22,238 bases of DNA from UBA4660 sp034408895 (GTDB taxonomy: Bacteria; Bacteroidota; Bacteroidia; Flavobacteriales_D; Sanyastnellaceae), in contig JAWXCI010000075.1 of NCBI GenBank assembly GCA_034408895.1, positions 1 to 22,238 on the forward strand, in the 5' to 3' direction. Shown piece by piece: positions 1 to 7,248 of the stretch. The position numbers and the translations under genes were made by a program. Within the stretch, counting starts at the first letter, position 1; every line of letters begins with the position of its first letter. The notes beneath the pieces were generated by a model, which was given only the letters and a program-made list of their open reading frames with translations, did no database searches and was not told the DNA's origin.

Positions 1-76
1 AATGTGTGCTAACCAATCGGTTTTTACTTTTGTATTCATGGCCGCAAAGCAGAACTGCGAAAATCATTGAATCAAG

Positions 77-1702
77 ATGGGGTTCAGCGGGGGGTTACCA
101 ATGAATGGATTTGTTTTCTATACCCCGGGGTCGCCCCATCAATCCATCACTGACACCAATCCGGAATCGAAGCCGATTTACGATCACACTTTGGGAATTG
201 TGAATTTAGTGGAGACACCAGTACTGGAATGGGTGCAATACAATTGCGAACAAGGTCATTTTTTGGATGTAGTAGATGAATCCAACGGAGAAAACGTTCC
301 GTGTGTTGCTGTAGTTGATCACCCACAGATAAGGCAGTACAGGTTGAAGACAATGCCAAAGTTTGCAATCAATCCGGCTTCAGAACTGGAATTGATTGAC
401 CTGGAATTTGCACTGGATTATACCTTGAATGATAATGTTGGCAATGCAGTAATACCAATAACGGGCAATGCAAAGGATGTGGTGGGCAATCCAAATACGG
501 GAGGTGCGTGTACCAATCCATTTTGGTGTGTGTTTTATCCGTTTATTGGCCCGGTTATTACTGAGGATCTTGACCAAATTGCACCTGGAATGGGCTATGC
601 CGAATCACTTCTTCGTGAAGGTATTGAGGTAGTAAAATGGCCTAAGCCTGATGCCAACAGCACCTCAGGCGTTGACAACATAAACAAGATTACCTATAGT
701 ACTGGCTACTTTTCAGCCTCTTGCTGGCAGGAATATTCTGCACTATTTGCACATCATCCGATCAATGCATCACCACCTTTTTCATACGATGGTGATTTGA
801 ACGTACGATACAACAACCCCGAATTCCGCCTTCGGGTAAAGTACATTTTGAAACGCACTGACAATGATGCAGATGTATACACTGATAATGTAATTCTGAT
901 TGCAACCTACAAAGTAAAATTGGAAGAGAGTACTCTGAATGCACCGTTCAGCAATGATCCGGAATCAGCACACACATACAAGTTGTCTATTTCAAATTAC
1001 GAAATTCATACAAGCGGTGGTCTTTCCAGTTTTGAAACCGCAGAAGCCTACGGGCATACTTTCTGGGTTGAAGCCCTTAATAAATCCAACGGTGTCGGTC
1101 CTGTATTTCCGATCGGGTATCAAGCCCATCCATACGATTTGGATATTACAGGAATTGTCAACCTAGAGTCTGCCGAGTCCAAGTACGCAACTCACAACAT
1201 AAAGATTTCGGCAACAATAACAAATCAAGACAACCTTGTAAATAGCGACATACTGGCTAGAAACGAAATTGCTGTTATGCCAGAATCCAATCTCTCAGGT
1301 AACATGACCCTAAAACTTGATGACTTAAATGCATGTAGTCATGTTTTATCCCTTGCCACAATTCCTTCATGGATTGAACAAAATATTTGCAATCAAGCCG
1401 CTCTTTACAACCCAATTACTCCACGTAGTACCGAAGTAGTCGGTGATGTTGAGACCGAGATTGATTTTATTTTGCACCCAAATCCTGCTGAGGATGTTAC
1501 GAATCTTGATTGGTCAAATAAAGGGGTAACATTGGTTCGTTGCGAAATCCATAATTCGATTGGCCAATTGATTGAACAGTTCGCAATAAACGAAGTTCAA
1601 GGAAACAAGATTATTGACACGTCAGCATTGGCGGAAGGATTGTATAAGGTTACGCTGCGTTCCAGTAATGGTGCAAAAACTACTACGCTGGCGATAATAT
1701 GA
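77..1702 (+). CDS. T9SS cargo protein, N-terminus missing or frameshifted
   Basis: This 541-residue reading frame ends in a recognisable type A T9SS C-terminal sorting domain (about residues 465-541): it has the HPNPAED start motif, an IHNSIGQLIE strand, and an IDTSALAEGLYKVTL strand before the end. Such proteins cross the inner membrane by Sec and are then exported or surface-attached by the type IX system. The body contains paired cysteines and many beta-strand-like stretches, but I recognise no catalytic domain. The first residues (MGFSGGLPMNGF) are not a signal peptide, which a T9SS substrate needs. The same frame is closed upstream by a TGA at 68-70, and a run of six G lies at the start. 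I therefore suspect the true gene begins before the window and is split by a frameshift, or that the start is lost. No clear ribosome binding site precedes 77. The stop overlaps the next start as ATGA. Confidence 0.7.
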   Translation: MGFSGGLPMNGFVFYTPGSPHQSITDTNPESKPIYDHTLGIVNLVETPVLEWVQYNCEQGHFLDVVDESNGENVPCVAVVDHPQIRQYRLKTMPKFAINPASELELIDLEFALDYTLNDNVGNAVIPITGNAKDVVGNPNTGGACTNPFWCVFYPFIGPVITEDLDQIAPGMGYAESLLREGIEVVKWPKPDANSTSGVDNINKITYSTGYFSASCWQEYSALFAHHPINASPPFSYDGDLNVRYNNPEFRLRVKYILKRTDNDADVYTDNVILIATYKVKLEESTLNAPFSNDPESAHTYKLSISNYEIHTSGGLSSFETAEAYGHTFWVEALNKSNGVGPVFPIGYQAHPYDLDITGIVNLESAESKYATHNIKISATITNQDNLVNSDILARNEIAVMPESNLSGNMTLKLDDLNACSHVLSLATIPSWIEQNICNQAALYNPITPRSTEVVGDVETEIDFILHPNPAEDVTNLDWSNKGVTLVRCEIHNSIGQLIEQFAINEVQGNKIIDTSALAEGLYKVTLRSSNGAKTTTLAII

Positions 1703-2422
1703 AATTTCGATTTTTGAAGTCCTTCAAGAATTATTCCGAAGGATTCAATATTGCCACTTATATTATAGTGCATGTGAAACAAGTACTGTTCATACTTATG
1801 CTTTTTCAAGTGTTTGATGTAAATGCGCAAGATCAGTCTTCGAATGAGTACTTACTTTGGAATTGTGAATGGGCTGGAAGTTGGAATTCCCGGTCATTTG
1901 GAAAGTGATTTCTATGGTTCATCATTTGTGCCTAGGCTAACAACAGGCTTTAACTTCAAGATACAATTCAATGAAGACAAATCGAGGTACAGGCTTTTCA
2001 AGAAAACGCAATATTCCATTTCAATACACGTGATTAGAGCACGGGAAAAACGGTTTCTTCCGAGCGCACCCGAAGGATACTCATTTTTTTATGACGTCAG
2101 TTCATTCAGGTTAGATATCAATTATGGTTTTAGAATAAGGCCGACTGGCAATTCATTCGCCAGATTTTTTTCTTTTGAAACCGGTTTAACCTATCTGCAC
2201 TTGGAGGGCACGAGTTTGTTTTGCTCGCTGGTGGATAGCAGCGACTGCATAAATCAACGTGATAAGTTCAATGTACCAGGTTTGAATGCCGTGTTTCAAT
2301 ATGTAGTATTGAGAAAAGAAAGGTTTGAAATTAACTGGCACAATCAACTGCATGGATATGTGCTCAACAAAAACCCGAGAATACAATTTCTAACGCGGTT
2401 GAGTTTTCACTTTCATCTCTAA
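1699..2422 (+). pseudogene. small outer-membrane beta-barrel protein, split by a frameshift
   Basis: Two overlapping frames together make one plausible protein. The first (1699-1908) gives a leader ending in a good signal peptide, VLFILMLFQVFDVNAQ, then about 7 residues before the sequence stops making sense. The second, one base over (open from 1823 to 2422), has no signal peptide but reads as a barrel: it alternates polar and aromatic strands (YFGIVNGLEVGIPG, FRLDINYGFRI) and ends in LSFHFHL with terminal aromatic residues. The join would lie near 1845-1860. The start may be the ATG at 1699, overlapping the stop of the upstream gene, or the GTG at 1774, which gives the more usual short leader MKQVLFILML. 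This looks like an outer-membrane beta-barrel of about 205-235 residues of unknown substrate. A sequencing error and a real disruption cannot be told apart here. Confidence 0.55.
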
Positions 2423-2451
2423 TCACTTTCTTGATTTTTAGTGATGCAATT

Positions 2452-3723
2452 TCACTGAACAATTTCAAACCCCGTGTATTGCACCAACGCTTTCGGAATC
2501 CTGATTCCATCTTTGGTTTGATTGTTCTCCAGCAGTGCAGCAACAATTCTAGGCAATGCAAGCGCACTTCCGTTTAGGGTATGCACGAGTTGTGTTTTGC
2601 CATCAGTTCCTTTGAATCTGCACTTGAGCCGATTCGCCTGGAAGGTTTCGAAATTGGAGGTGGAACTCACTTCAAGCCAGCGTTCCTGTGCTGCGCTGAA
2701 GACTTCAAAGTCGTAGGTCATTGCAGATGTGAATCCCATGTCACCACCGCAAAGCCGAAGAATTCGGTAAGGCAATTCAAGTTTTTGCAAAAGACTTTTC
2801 ACATGCTCCACCATGGTTTCAAGAATTTCATAACTCATGTTAGGATGCGCTATCTGGACAATCTCCACTTTGTCGAATTGATGCAGGCGGTTCAATCCGC
2901 GCACATCCTTTCCATACGAACCAGCTTCCCTTCTGAAGCACGGTGTGTAAGCCGTCATTTTTATGGGCAGTTCATCTTCTTTCAAAATTGTGTCGCGATA
3001 GATATTGGTGACCGGTACTTCAGCCGTTGGAATCAGGAAAAGATTATCAATGCCTACATGGTACATCTGGCCTTCCTTGTCGGGCAATTGTCCTGTCCCG
3101 AAACCACTTTCTTCGTTCACCATCAGTGGTGGAATGATTTCTTTGTACCCAGCGTTTTGCGCTTCATCCAAAAAGAAATTGATGAGAGCGCGTTGAAGCC
3201 TTGCACCCTTTCCACAGTAAACCGGAAAACCGGCACCAGTGATTTTTACGCCTAATTCAAAATCTATCAATCCATATTGTTCGGCAAGTTCCCAGTGCGG
3301 CTTTTTGCTTTCGCTGAGGTTTGGATTTTCTCCCCAGTTAACTACTTCAACATTTTCTTCCGGTGATTTCCCCTGAACCACCAATTCATACGGAACATTA
3401 GGAACCAGGTAGAGGGCTTGTTTCAGTTGCTGTTCAACATCGTTCAATGTTATTTCAACCCCCTTTGCAGATTCTTTAAGTGTTGCGGTCCGAACTTTCA
3501 ACCGATCAGCCTCTTCGCGTTTTCCTTGTTTAAAAAGGTCGCCAATTTCTTTAGCCAGTTTATTGGCCTCAGCCAGATTGGTGTCGAGTTCCTGCTGCGC
3601 TTTTTTGCGAAGGTCATCGAGGGCGATGATTTCATCTATCTGTACGGAGAAATCTTTGTTGCGTTTTGCAAGTCCTGCAAGAACCTTGTCCTTGTTTTCT
3701 CGAATATTAGTTAGCTGGAGCAT
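2452..3723 (-). CDS. serS: seryl-tRNA synthetase
   Basis: This is a cytosolic class II synthetase that charges tRNA-Ser (and tRNA-Sec where present) with serine using ATP. Its 423 residues match the usual bacterial length. Residues 1 to about 110 form the long helical coiled-coil arm, rich in K, E and L, that clasps the tRNA extra arm. The catalytic core follows, with class II motif 2 (CFRREAGSYGKDVRGLNR) and motif 3 near the end (LNGSALALPRIVAALLEN). The start MLQLTNIRENKD is typical of the family. The gene lies 93 bases downstream of rpmA on the same strand, with a strong terminator between them, so it is probably transcribed separately or by readthrough. It converges with the barrel gene on the other strand with only about 30 bases between the stops. 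Confidence 0.97.
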   Translation of the reverse strand: MLQLTNIRENKDKVLAGLAKRNKDFSVQIDEIIALDDLRKKAQQELDTNLAEANKLAKEIGDLFKQGKREEADRLKVRTATLKESAKGVEITLNDVEQQLKQALYLVPNVPYELVVQGKSPEENVEVVNWGENPNLSESKKPHWELAEQYGLIDFELGVKITGAGFPVYCGKGARLQRALINFFLDEAQNAGYKEIIPPLMVNEESGFGTGQLPDKEGQMYHVGIDNLFLIPTAEVPVTNIYRDTILKEDELPIKMTAYTPCFRREAGSYGKDVRGLNRLHQFDKVEIVQIAHPNMSYEILETMVEHVKSLLQKLELPYRILRLCGGDMGFTSAMTYDFEVFSAAQERWLEVSSTSNFETFQANRLKCRFKGTDGKTQLVHTLNGSALALPRIVAALLENNQTKDGIRIPKALVQYTGFEIVQ

Positions 3724-3746
3724 TCTGCTTGTGTTGATTGATAATT

Positions 3747-3784
3747 AAAAAAAATCCCGGCTTCGCACCAGAGCGAAACCGGGA
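3747..3784 (-). terminator. rho-independent terminator of rplU-rpmA
   Basis: Read on the minus strand, a 12-bp stem (TCCCGGTTTCGC / GCGAAGCCGGGA, one G-T pair) with a 6-base loop is followed directly by eight T residues. It lies 32 bases after the rpmA stop and just before serS, so it closes the ribosomal protein operon. Confidence 0.9.
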
Positions 3785-3816
3785 GTTTCAAAAATTTTAT
3801 TGCAGCCCGATACGCC

Positions 3817-4071
3817 TTAAGCAGGAAGTACCGAAACAAATGAGCGATTGTCTTTTTTCTTCTGGAATTTTACCACACCATCAGACAGTGCGTACAGCGT
3901 GTGGTCTTTGCCAATACCCACGTTTTCACCCGGATGGTGTTTGGTGCCACGTTGGCGAACGATGATGTTGCCAGCAATAATCACCTGACCTCCGTAGAGT
4001 TTTACACCGAGGCGTTTACTATGCGACTCACGTCCGTTTTTTACCTTGCCTTCACCTTTCTTATGTGCCAT
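3817..4071 (-). CDS. rpmA: 50S ribosomal protein L27
   Basis: This small basic protein of the large ribosomal subunit reaches towards the peptidyl transferase centre. Its 84 residues match the family. It begins MAHKKGEGKVKNGRESHSKRLG and continues with the diagnostic GNIIVRQRGTKHHPGENVGIGKDHTLYAL block. There is no cleavable N-terminal extension of the kind found in Firmicutes, because the protein starts directly at the conserved AHKKG. It lies 34 bases after rplU on the same strand and is followed by a strong terminator. Confidence 0.97.
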   Translation of the reverse strand: MAHKKGEGKVKNGRESHSKRLGVKLYGGQVIIAGNIIVRQRGTKHHPGENVGIGKDHTLYALSDGVVKFQKKKDNRSFVSVLPA

Positions 4072-4105
4072 TGCTTTTTTGAGTTAGGGAAATTTTCTAC
4101 TTGAA

Positions 4106-4423
4106 TTAGTTGCCTGAAATGGTTTCAATTTTCAGTTCCGTGAGGTATGGGCGAAAACCATTTTTTTTCTGGTAGCCTTTCCTGCGTTTCTTTTTGAAGA
4201 TGATAATTTTATCGCCCTTCATGTGCTGGACCACGCTGGCAGTCACTAGTGCTCCTTCTATAGCCGGGGCGCCAATAGTCACATTGCCATCATTCTCGAT
4301 GAGAAGAACCCGGTTGAAGTCCACCTTCTTTCCTTCTTCTGTCTCCTTGAGCCGATTGACAAAAACCTGCTGGTCTTTCTGTACTTTGTACTGATGCCCT
4401 GCTATCTCAACAATTGCGTACAT
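4106..4423 (-). CDS. rplU: 50S ribosomal protein L21
   Basis: This 23S rRNA-binding protein of the large subunit is 105 residues long, the normal length. It begins MYAIVEIAGHQYKVQKDQ and has the conserved basic block IIIFKKKRRKGYQKKNGFRP about three-quarters along, which is the L21 signature. It is the first gene of the rplU-rpmA operon. A consensus Bacteroidetes promoter and a short hairpin precede it on the minus strand. Confidence 0.97.
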   Translation of the reverse strand: MYAIVEIAGHQYKVQKDQQVFVNRLKETEEGKKVDFNRVLLIENDGNVTIGAPAIEGALVTASVVQHMKGDKIIIFKKKRRKGYQKKNGFRPYLTELKIETISGN

Positions 4424-4441
4424 GATTTTCTGAAATTGTGC

Positions 4442-4456
4442 TACGCCTTGGGCGTA
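4442..4456 (-). promoter_or_regulatory. hairpin in the rplU leader
   Basis: A perfect 6-bp inverted repeat (TACGCC / GGCGTA) with a 3-base loop lies 18 bases upstream of the rplU start, inside the predicted short leader. It could influence translation of the operon or bind a ribosomal protein. The sequence shows only the repeat; the role is inferred. Confidence 0.45.
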
Positions 4457-4484
4457 CCGGATTACTAAATTTTTTAAAGGGGCG

Positions 4485-4514
4485 CAAATATAGACGGGTG
4501 TCCTCGTTCTGCAA
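4485..4514 (-). promoter_or_regulatory. Bacteroidetes-type promoter of rplU-rpmA
   Basis: On the minus strand TTG is followed by 19 bases and then TATATTTG, a full match to the TTG / TAnnTTTG consensus. It starts transcription about 55-60 bases before the rplU start and lies immediately after the end of the EamA gene, so the ribosomal genes do not depend on the transporter gene's promoter. Confidence 0.8.
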
Positions 4515-4522
4515 GCAGTGCT

Positions 4523-5461
4523 TCACAACTTCTTAGCAGCACCACGATTCACTAAGTAAACTCCTGCCAAAATCACCAACCCACAGAGTAAGTGGAAGAC
4601 GGTAAGTTTTTCCCCGGCATACACTCCCCATCCCACTGCCACCAGCTGCATGACATAGGCAACGGATGATGCAAACAAAACGCTTGCCCGCTGTGCCAGC
4701 CAGAAGTAGCCAATTACAGCAAAAGCAGTTCCGGCTACTGCAAGTATGCAGATATAACCGAATGCAGCCGGCCCCGATGGATGTTCGGTCAGCACATCCA
4801 CTGCACCGCTGCCCAGTGCTATGAAACCACAAGGAATTCCAACAATGAGCAATGTGATAGCTGAAATTTCTATTGGGTTGAGATGTGAAAGCCTGTAGCC
4901 AATGGTGTTCACGCTTAACCCATAGCACATAGTGGCGATTACCACCAACAACGAATACCACCAGTTTTCAGAATCTCCCAATCCATTTATACTGATGAGG
5001 CAGATGGCGCCTGCAAGCCCAACGAGGATGCCGACAACTTGTCGCGGATGCGATGGCTTACTAAATAATAAAATGCCCAGTATTAGAGTGAACAATGGAG
5101 TGAGGGAATTGAGAATTCCGGCCACGCTGCTCGACAGAAATGTTTCGGAGGTGGTGAAAAGAAAAGCGGGGAAGCCGCTGCCGAAAACCGCCACCAACAT
5201 CAACCATTTCCAGTCTTGTTTTTCTACACGCTGAGTGTTACGGTCAGGATTCTTCGCGGTGATTTTATAAATAGCTCTTGCTGAAAAAGGGAGCAACACC
5301 AATGCGGCAATTGACAATCGGAGCGAGGCCACCTGGTTGGCAGAAAAAACTGGATTGCCTTCGCTATCTTCCATCCCGAGCTTCATTAGGATGAAGGAAC
5401 TGCCCCATGTTAAAGCGAGAAGAAAAAATACTATAAAGTGTTGGGCACGGGCGCTGGCCAT
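4523..5461 (-). CDS. EamA/DMT-superfamily inner-membrane transporter
   Basis: This 312-residue hydrophobic protein has about ten predicted membrane helices in two repeats, as expected for the drug/metabolite transporter superfamily with two EamA domains. The first helix carries the familiar LALTWGSSFILMKLG signature, and a second WGSS-like region recurs as VGWGVYAGEKL near the end. The end of the first repeat (LTPLFTLILGILLFSKP) and of the second (QLVAVGWGVYAGEKL) are also typical. Family members export amino acids, metabolites or drugs, but the substrate cannot be read from the sequence. A TAGGTTTG box lies 22 bases upstream of the start. The start at 5461 places the first helix directly at the N-terminus. 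Confidence 0.9.
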   Translation of the reverse strand: MASARAQHFIVFFLLALTWGSSFILMKLGMEDSEGNPVFSANQVASLRLSIAALVLLPFSARAIYKITAKNPDRNTQRVEKQDWKWLMLVAVFGSGFPAFLFTTSETFLSSSVAGILNSLTPLFTLILGILLFSKPSHPRQVVGILVGLAGAICLISINGLGDSENWWYSLLVVIATMCYGLSVNTIGYRLSHLNPIEISAITLLIVGIPCGFIALGSGAVDVLTEHPSGPAAFGYICILAVAGTAFAVIGYFWLAQRASVLFASSVAYVMQLVAVGWGVYAGEKLTVFHLLCGLVILAGVYLVNRGAAKKL

Positions 5462-5483
5462 TGGAGGCTATAGATTGAATGGT

Positions 5484-5491
5484 CAAACCTA
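5484..5491 (-). promoter_or_regulatory. candidate -7 box for the EamA gene
   Basis: TAGGTTTG on the minus strand matches TAnnTTTG exactly, 22 bases before the start. No convincing TTG lies 17-23 bases further upstream, so this is only a half-site. Confidence 0.4.
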
Positions 5492-5574
5492 CTCGAATGC
5501 AATTTCGTGTTGAGCGGTTGATTAAGATCGCTCAAAAATTATGTGAACGAAAGCCTGCACATAAATGACCCAAC

Positions 5575-5582
5575 TATTTTTG
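5575..5582 (+). promoter_or_regulatory. candidate -7 box for the HMA lipoprotein gene
   Basis: TATTTTTG matches TAnnTTTG. It lies 29 bases before the ATG at 5612 and downstream of an alternative in-frame ATG at 5543, which favours 5612 as the real start. The upstream -33 element is weak. Confidence 0.45.
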
Positions 5583-5611
5583 GCGGACAATTTTTCAAAA
5601 TTCAATCCATC

Positions 5612-6097
5612 ATGAAGCGTATAATTTTCTTTTTACTGGTAGTTTTTGTTGTTCAGGTTTCCTGCTCTGAAAAACCTGCTGCAACATCAGCTTCCGATGT
5701 TCCGGTTACTCACAAGGAAATTTCATCAGAAGTGGTGAAAACTGTTGCCAATCTCAGCATCGAAGGAATGACTTGCTCAGAAGGTTGCGGTGGAAAAATC
5801 CAAAAAGATTTGCAAGCTCTTGCCGGTGTATTGAGCACCAACCTTGACTTCGCGGATGGCAGAACCGAGAATGTGGTTACCGTTGAATTCGACCCAACAA
5901 AAGTGGATGAGCAAAAAATGATTGCATGCGTAAACTCCAGCATGGACGGTATGTACAAAGTGAAATCGGTTGAGGTAGTGAAATACTCTGGATTGCAGGG
6001 CAACACCTCTGCTTCGCCTGATGCTGACGCAAGTGCCATGACTTCAACCGGATTTTCCAATTGCTCAATTTATTGCAGCCTGTTTCCAAACTTGTAG
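5612..6097 (+). CDS. HMA-domain (heavy-metal-binding) lipoprotein
   Basis: The frame opens at 5543, but I place the start at 5612. There MKRIIFFLLVVFVVQVSC forms a lipoprotein-like signal with Cys18 as the candidate lipid-anchored residue. The position before the cysteine is not a perfect lipobox, so simple secretion is possible. After a linker, residues about 44-128 form a heavy-metal-associated domain: GMTCSEGC carries the metal-binding cysteines Cys55 and Cys59, followed by the usual beta-alpha-beta pattern. Spacing is CxxxC rather than the classic CxxC, a variant I know from other Bacteroidota. A second CxxxC (Cys151, Cys155) lies near the C-terminus. The protein probably binds Cu(I) or another soft metal outside the cytoplasm. 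Heme A synthase, needed for copper-containing cytochrome oxidase, follows, but a terminator separates the two. Confidence 0.8.
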   Translation: MKRIIFFLLVVFVVQVSCSEKPAATSASDVPVTHKEISSEVVKTVANLSIEGMTCSEGCGGKIQKDLQALAGVLSTNLDFADGRTENVVTVEFDPTKVDEQKMIACVNSSMDGMYKVKSVEVVKYSGLQGNTSASPDADASAMTSTGFSNCSIYCSLFPNL

Positions 6098-6125
6098 TAT
6101 TGAAATTTCGATATTTTACCAATGA

Positions 6126-6166
6126 GGAGAACCCTTTCACGCTTTAGATGAAGGGGTTTTCTTTTT
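6126..6166 (+). terminator. rho-independent terminator after the HMA gene
   Basis: The stem AACCCTTTCA / TGAAGGGGTT (10 bp, one G-T pair, extendable by about four weaker pairs) has a 9-base loop and is followed by a T-rich run, starting about 30 bases after the stop. Confidence 0.85.
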
Positions 6167-6210
6167 CCTTCATCAATCCAAGTTTCATACGTGCAGTTGC
6201 ACTTCACGGA

Positions 6211-6218
6211 TAATTTTG
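6211..6218 (+). promoter_or_regulatory. candidate -7 box of heme A synthase, leaderless
   Basis: TAATTTTG matches TAnnTTTG and ends four bases before the ATG at 6223. If functional, the transcript would start at or beside the start codon. No well-spaced TTG was found upstream. Confidence 0.45.
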
Positions 6219-6222
6219 GCGC

Positions 6223-7248
6223 ATGCATCCATCCGTAAAATTGGCACGGCTTCTTGCCATTTTCACCCTCATTAATATCTTTTTAGTAATTCTTGCCGGC
6301 AGCATTGTGCGCATGACCGGTGCAGGAATGGGCTGCCCCGATTGGCCGAAGTGTTTCGGCTACTTGGTTCCGCCAATGGATATTGAACCACTGACCTTTA
6401 GTGCAGGCAGGGATTTCGAAAACGGAGAGATGGTGATTTTGAACGACACACTTTGGGTAGCAGAACAGATGTTTACTTCAACAGAAAATTTCGATCGCGC
6501 TCAATGGCACAAATACCCGAAGCATGATTATGCAGCCTTCAATGTTGCACACACTTGGACGGAATATATCAATCGGCTGGTGGGAGCGTTGGCTGGAATT
6601 TTTGCCTTTGCACTTGTGGTTGTTGCAACATCACTTTTCGTAAAAAGAATCAACCTGAAAATTCTTTGGCCTGCGGTGGGAGCATTGTTCATGATTGGGG
6701 TTGCCGCATGGCTGGGCAAAGTTGTCGTGGATGGAAATCTTGACGAGGGAAGTATCACACTACACATGTTGTGTTCGTTGTTCATCATTTTGTTTCTGAT
6801 GCTATGCATTCACAAATCAGGAGAAATGAAAAAAGTGTTGGTGACGAAAATTTTCAGGCTAGTCACATTTTTCATGTTGATGATAATCGTCATACAAATT
6901 GTGTTGGGTACTCTCGTTCGCGAAAAGGTTGATTTGTTGATGGAGAAAATAGGCAGGCATGGAATTATTGCTGAAATAGCTTCGGATAGATTCTTTCTAA
7001 TTCATCGGAGTTTTGCGTGGCTGGTTGCTGCAACTACAATAGGATTGTTCTTTTTAAACAATAGAGATTTGTTCAGACTTAAAGCAGTGAATGTCTTAAT
7101 GATTCTTGTGTTGTGTGAAATTGCTGTTGGAACAATTCTCACCTATTTCAGTTTCCCTGAAATGATGCAACCCATGCATTTGTTACTTGCGCTTGGAATG
7201 TTTTCATTCAGTTTGAATGTCATCATCAGAACACAAAGGGGAACGTAG
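6223..7248 (+). CDS. heme A synthase (COX15/CtaA family)
   Basis: This inner-membrane enzyme oxidises the C8 methyl of heme O to the formyl group of heme A, the cofactor of aa3-type cytochrome oxidases. Its 341 residues include about eight membrane helices in two four-helix halves. The first periplasmic loop has the hallmark RMTGAGMGCPDWPKCFG with Cys38 and Cys44. Conserved histidines suited to heme ligation are seen at 110 (in HTWTEYINR, with Glu114), 181, in FLIHRSFAW, and in MQPMHLLLA. The long first loop before His110 is usual for Bacteroidota members. The gene has its own possible promoter and abuts the convergent peroxidase gene with no spacer. I leave the symbol blank because ctaA and COX15 are both used. 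Confidence 0.93.
   Translation: MHPSVKLARLLAIFTLINIFLVILAGSIVRMTGAGMGCPDWPKCFGYLVPPMDIEPLTFSAGRDFENGEMVILNDTLWVAEQMFTSTENFDRAQWHKYPKHDYAAFNVAHTWTEYINRLVGALAGIFAFALVVVATSLFVKRINLKILWPAVGALFMIGVAAWLGKVVVDGNLDEGSITLHMLCSLFIILFLMLCIHKSGEMKKVLVTKIFRLVTFFMLMIIVIQIVLGTLVREKVDLLMEKIGRHGIIAEIASDRFFLIHRSFAWLVAATTIGLFFLNNRDLFRLKAVNVLMILVLCEIAVGTILTYFSFPEMMQPMHLLLALGMFSFSLNVIIRTQRGT

Noticed and set aside
2422..2456. Possible terminator between the barrel gene and serS (ATCACT / AGTGAT, AGTGA / TCACT)
   Set aside because: The stems are only 5-6 bp, compete with each other and lack a clear T run.
2581..3255. 224-residue open frame antisense to serS
   Set aside because: It lies wholly within conserved serS codons and has a composition unlike a natural protein.
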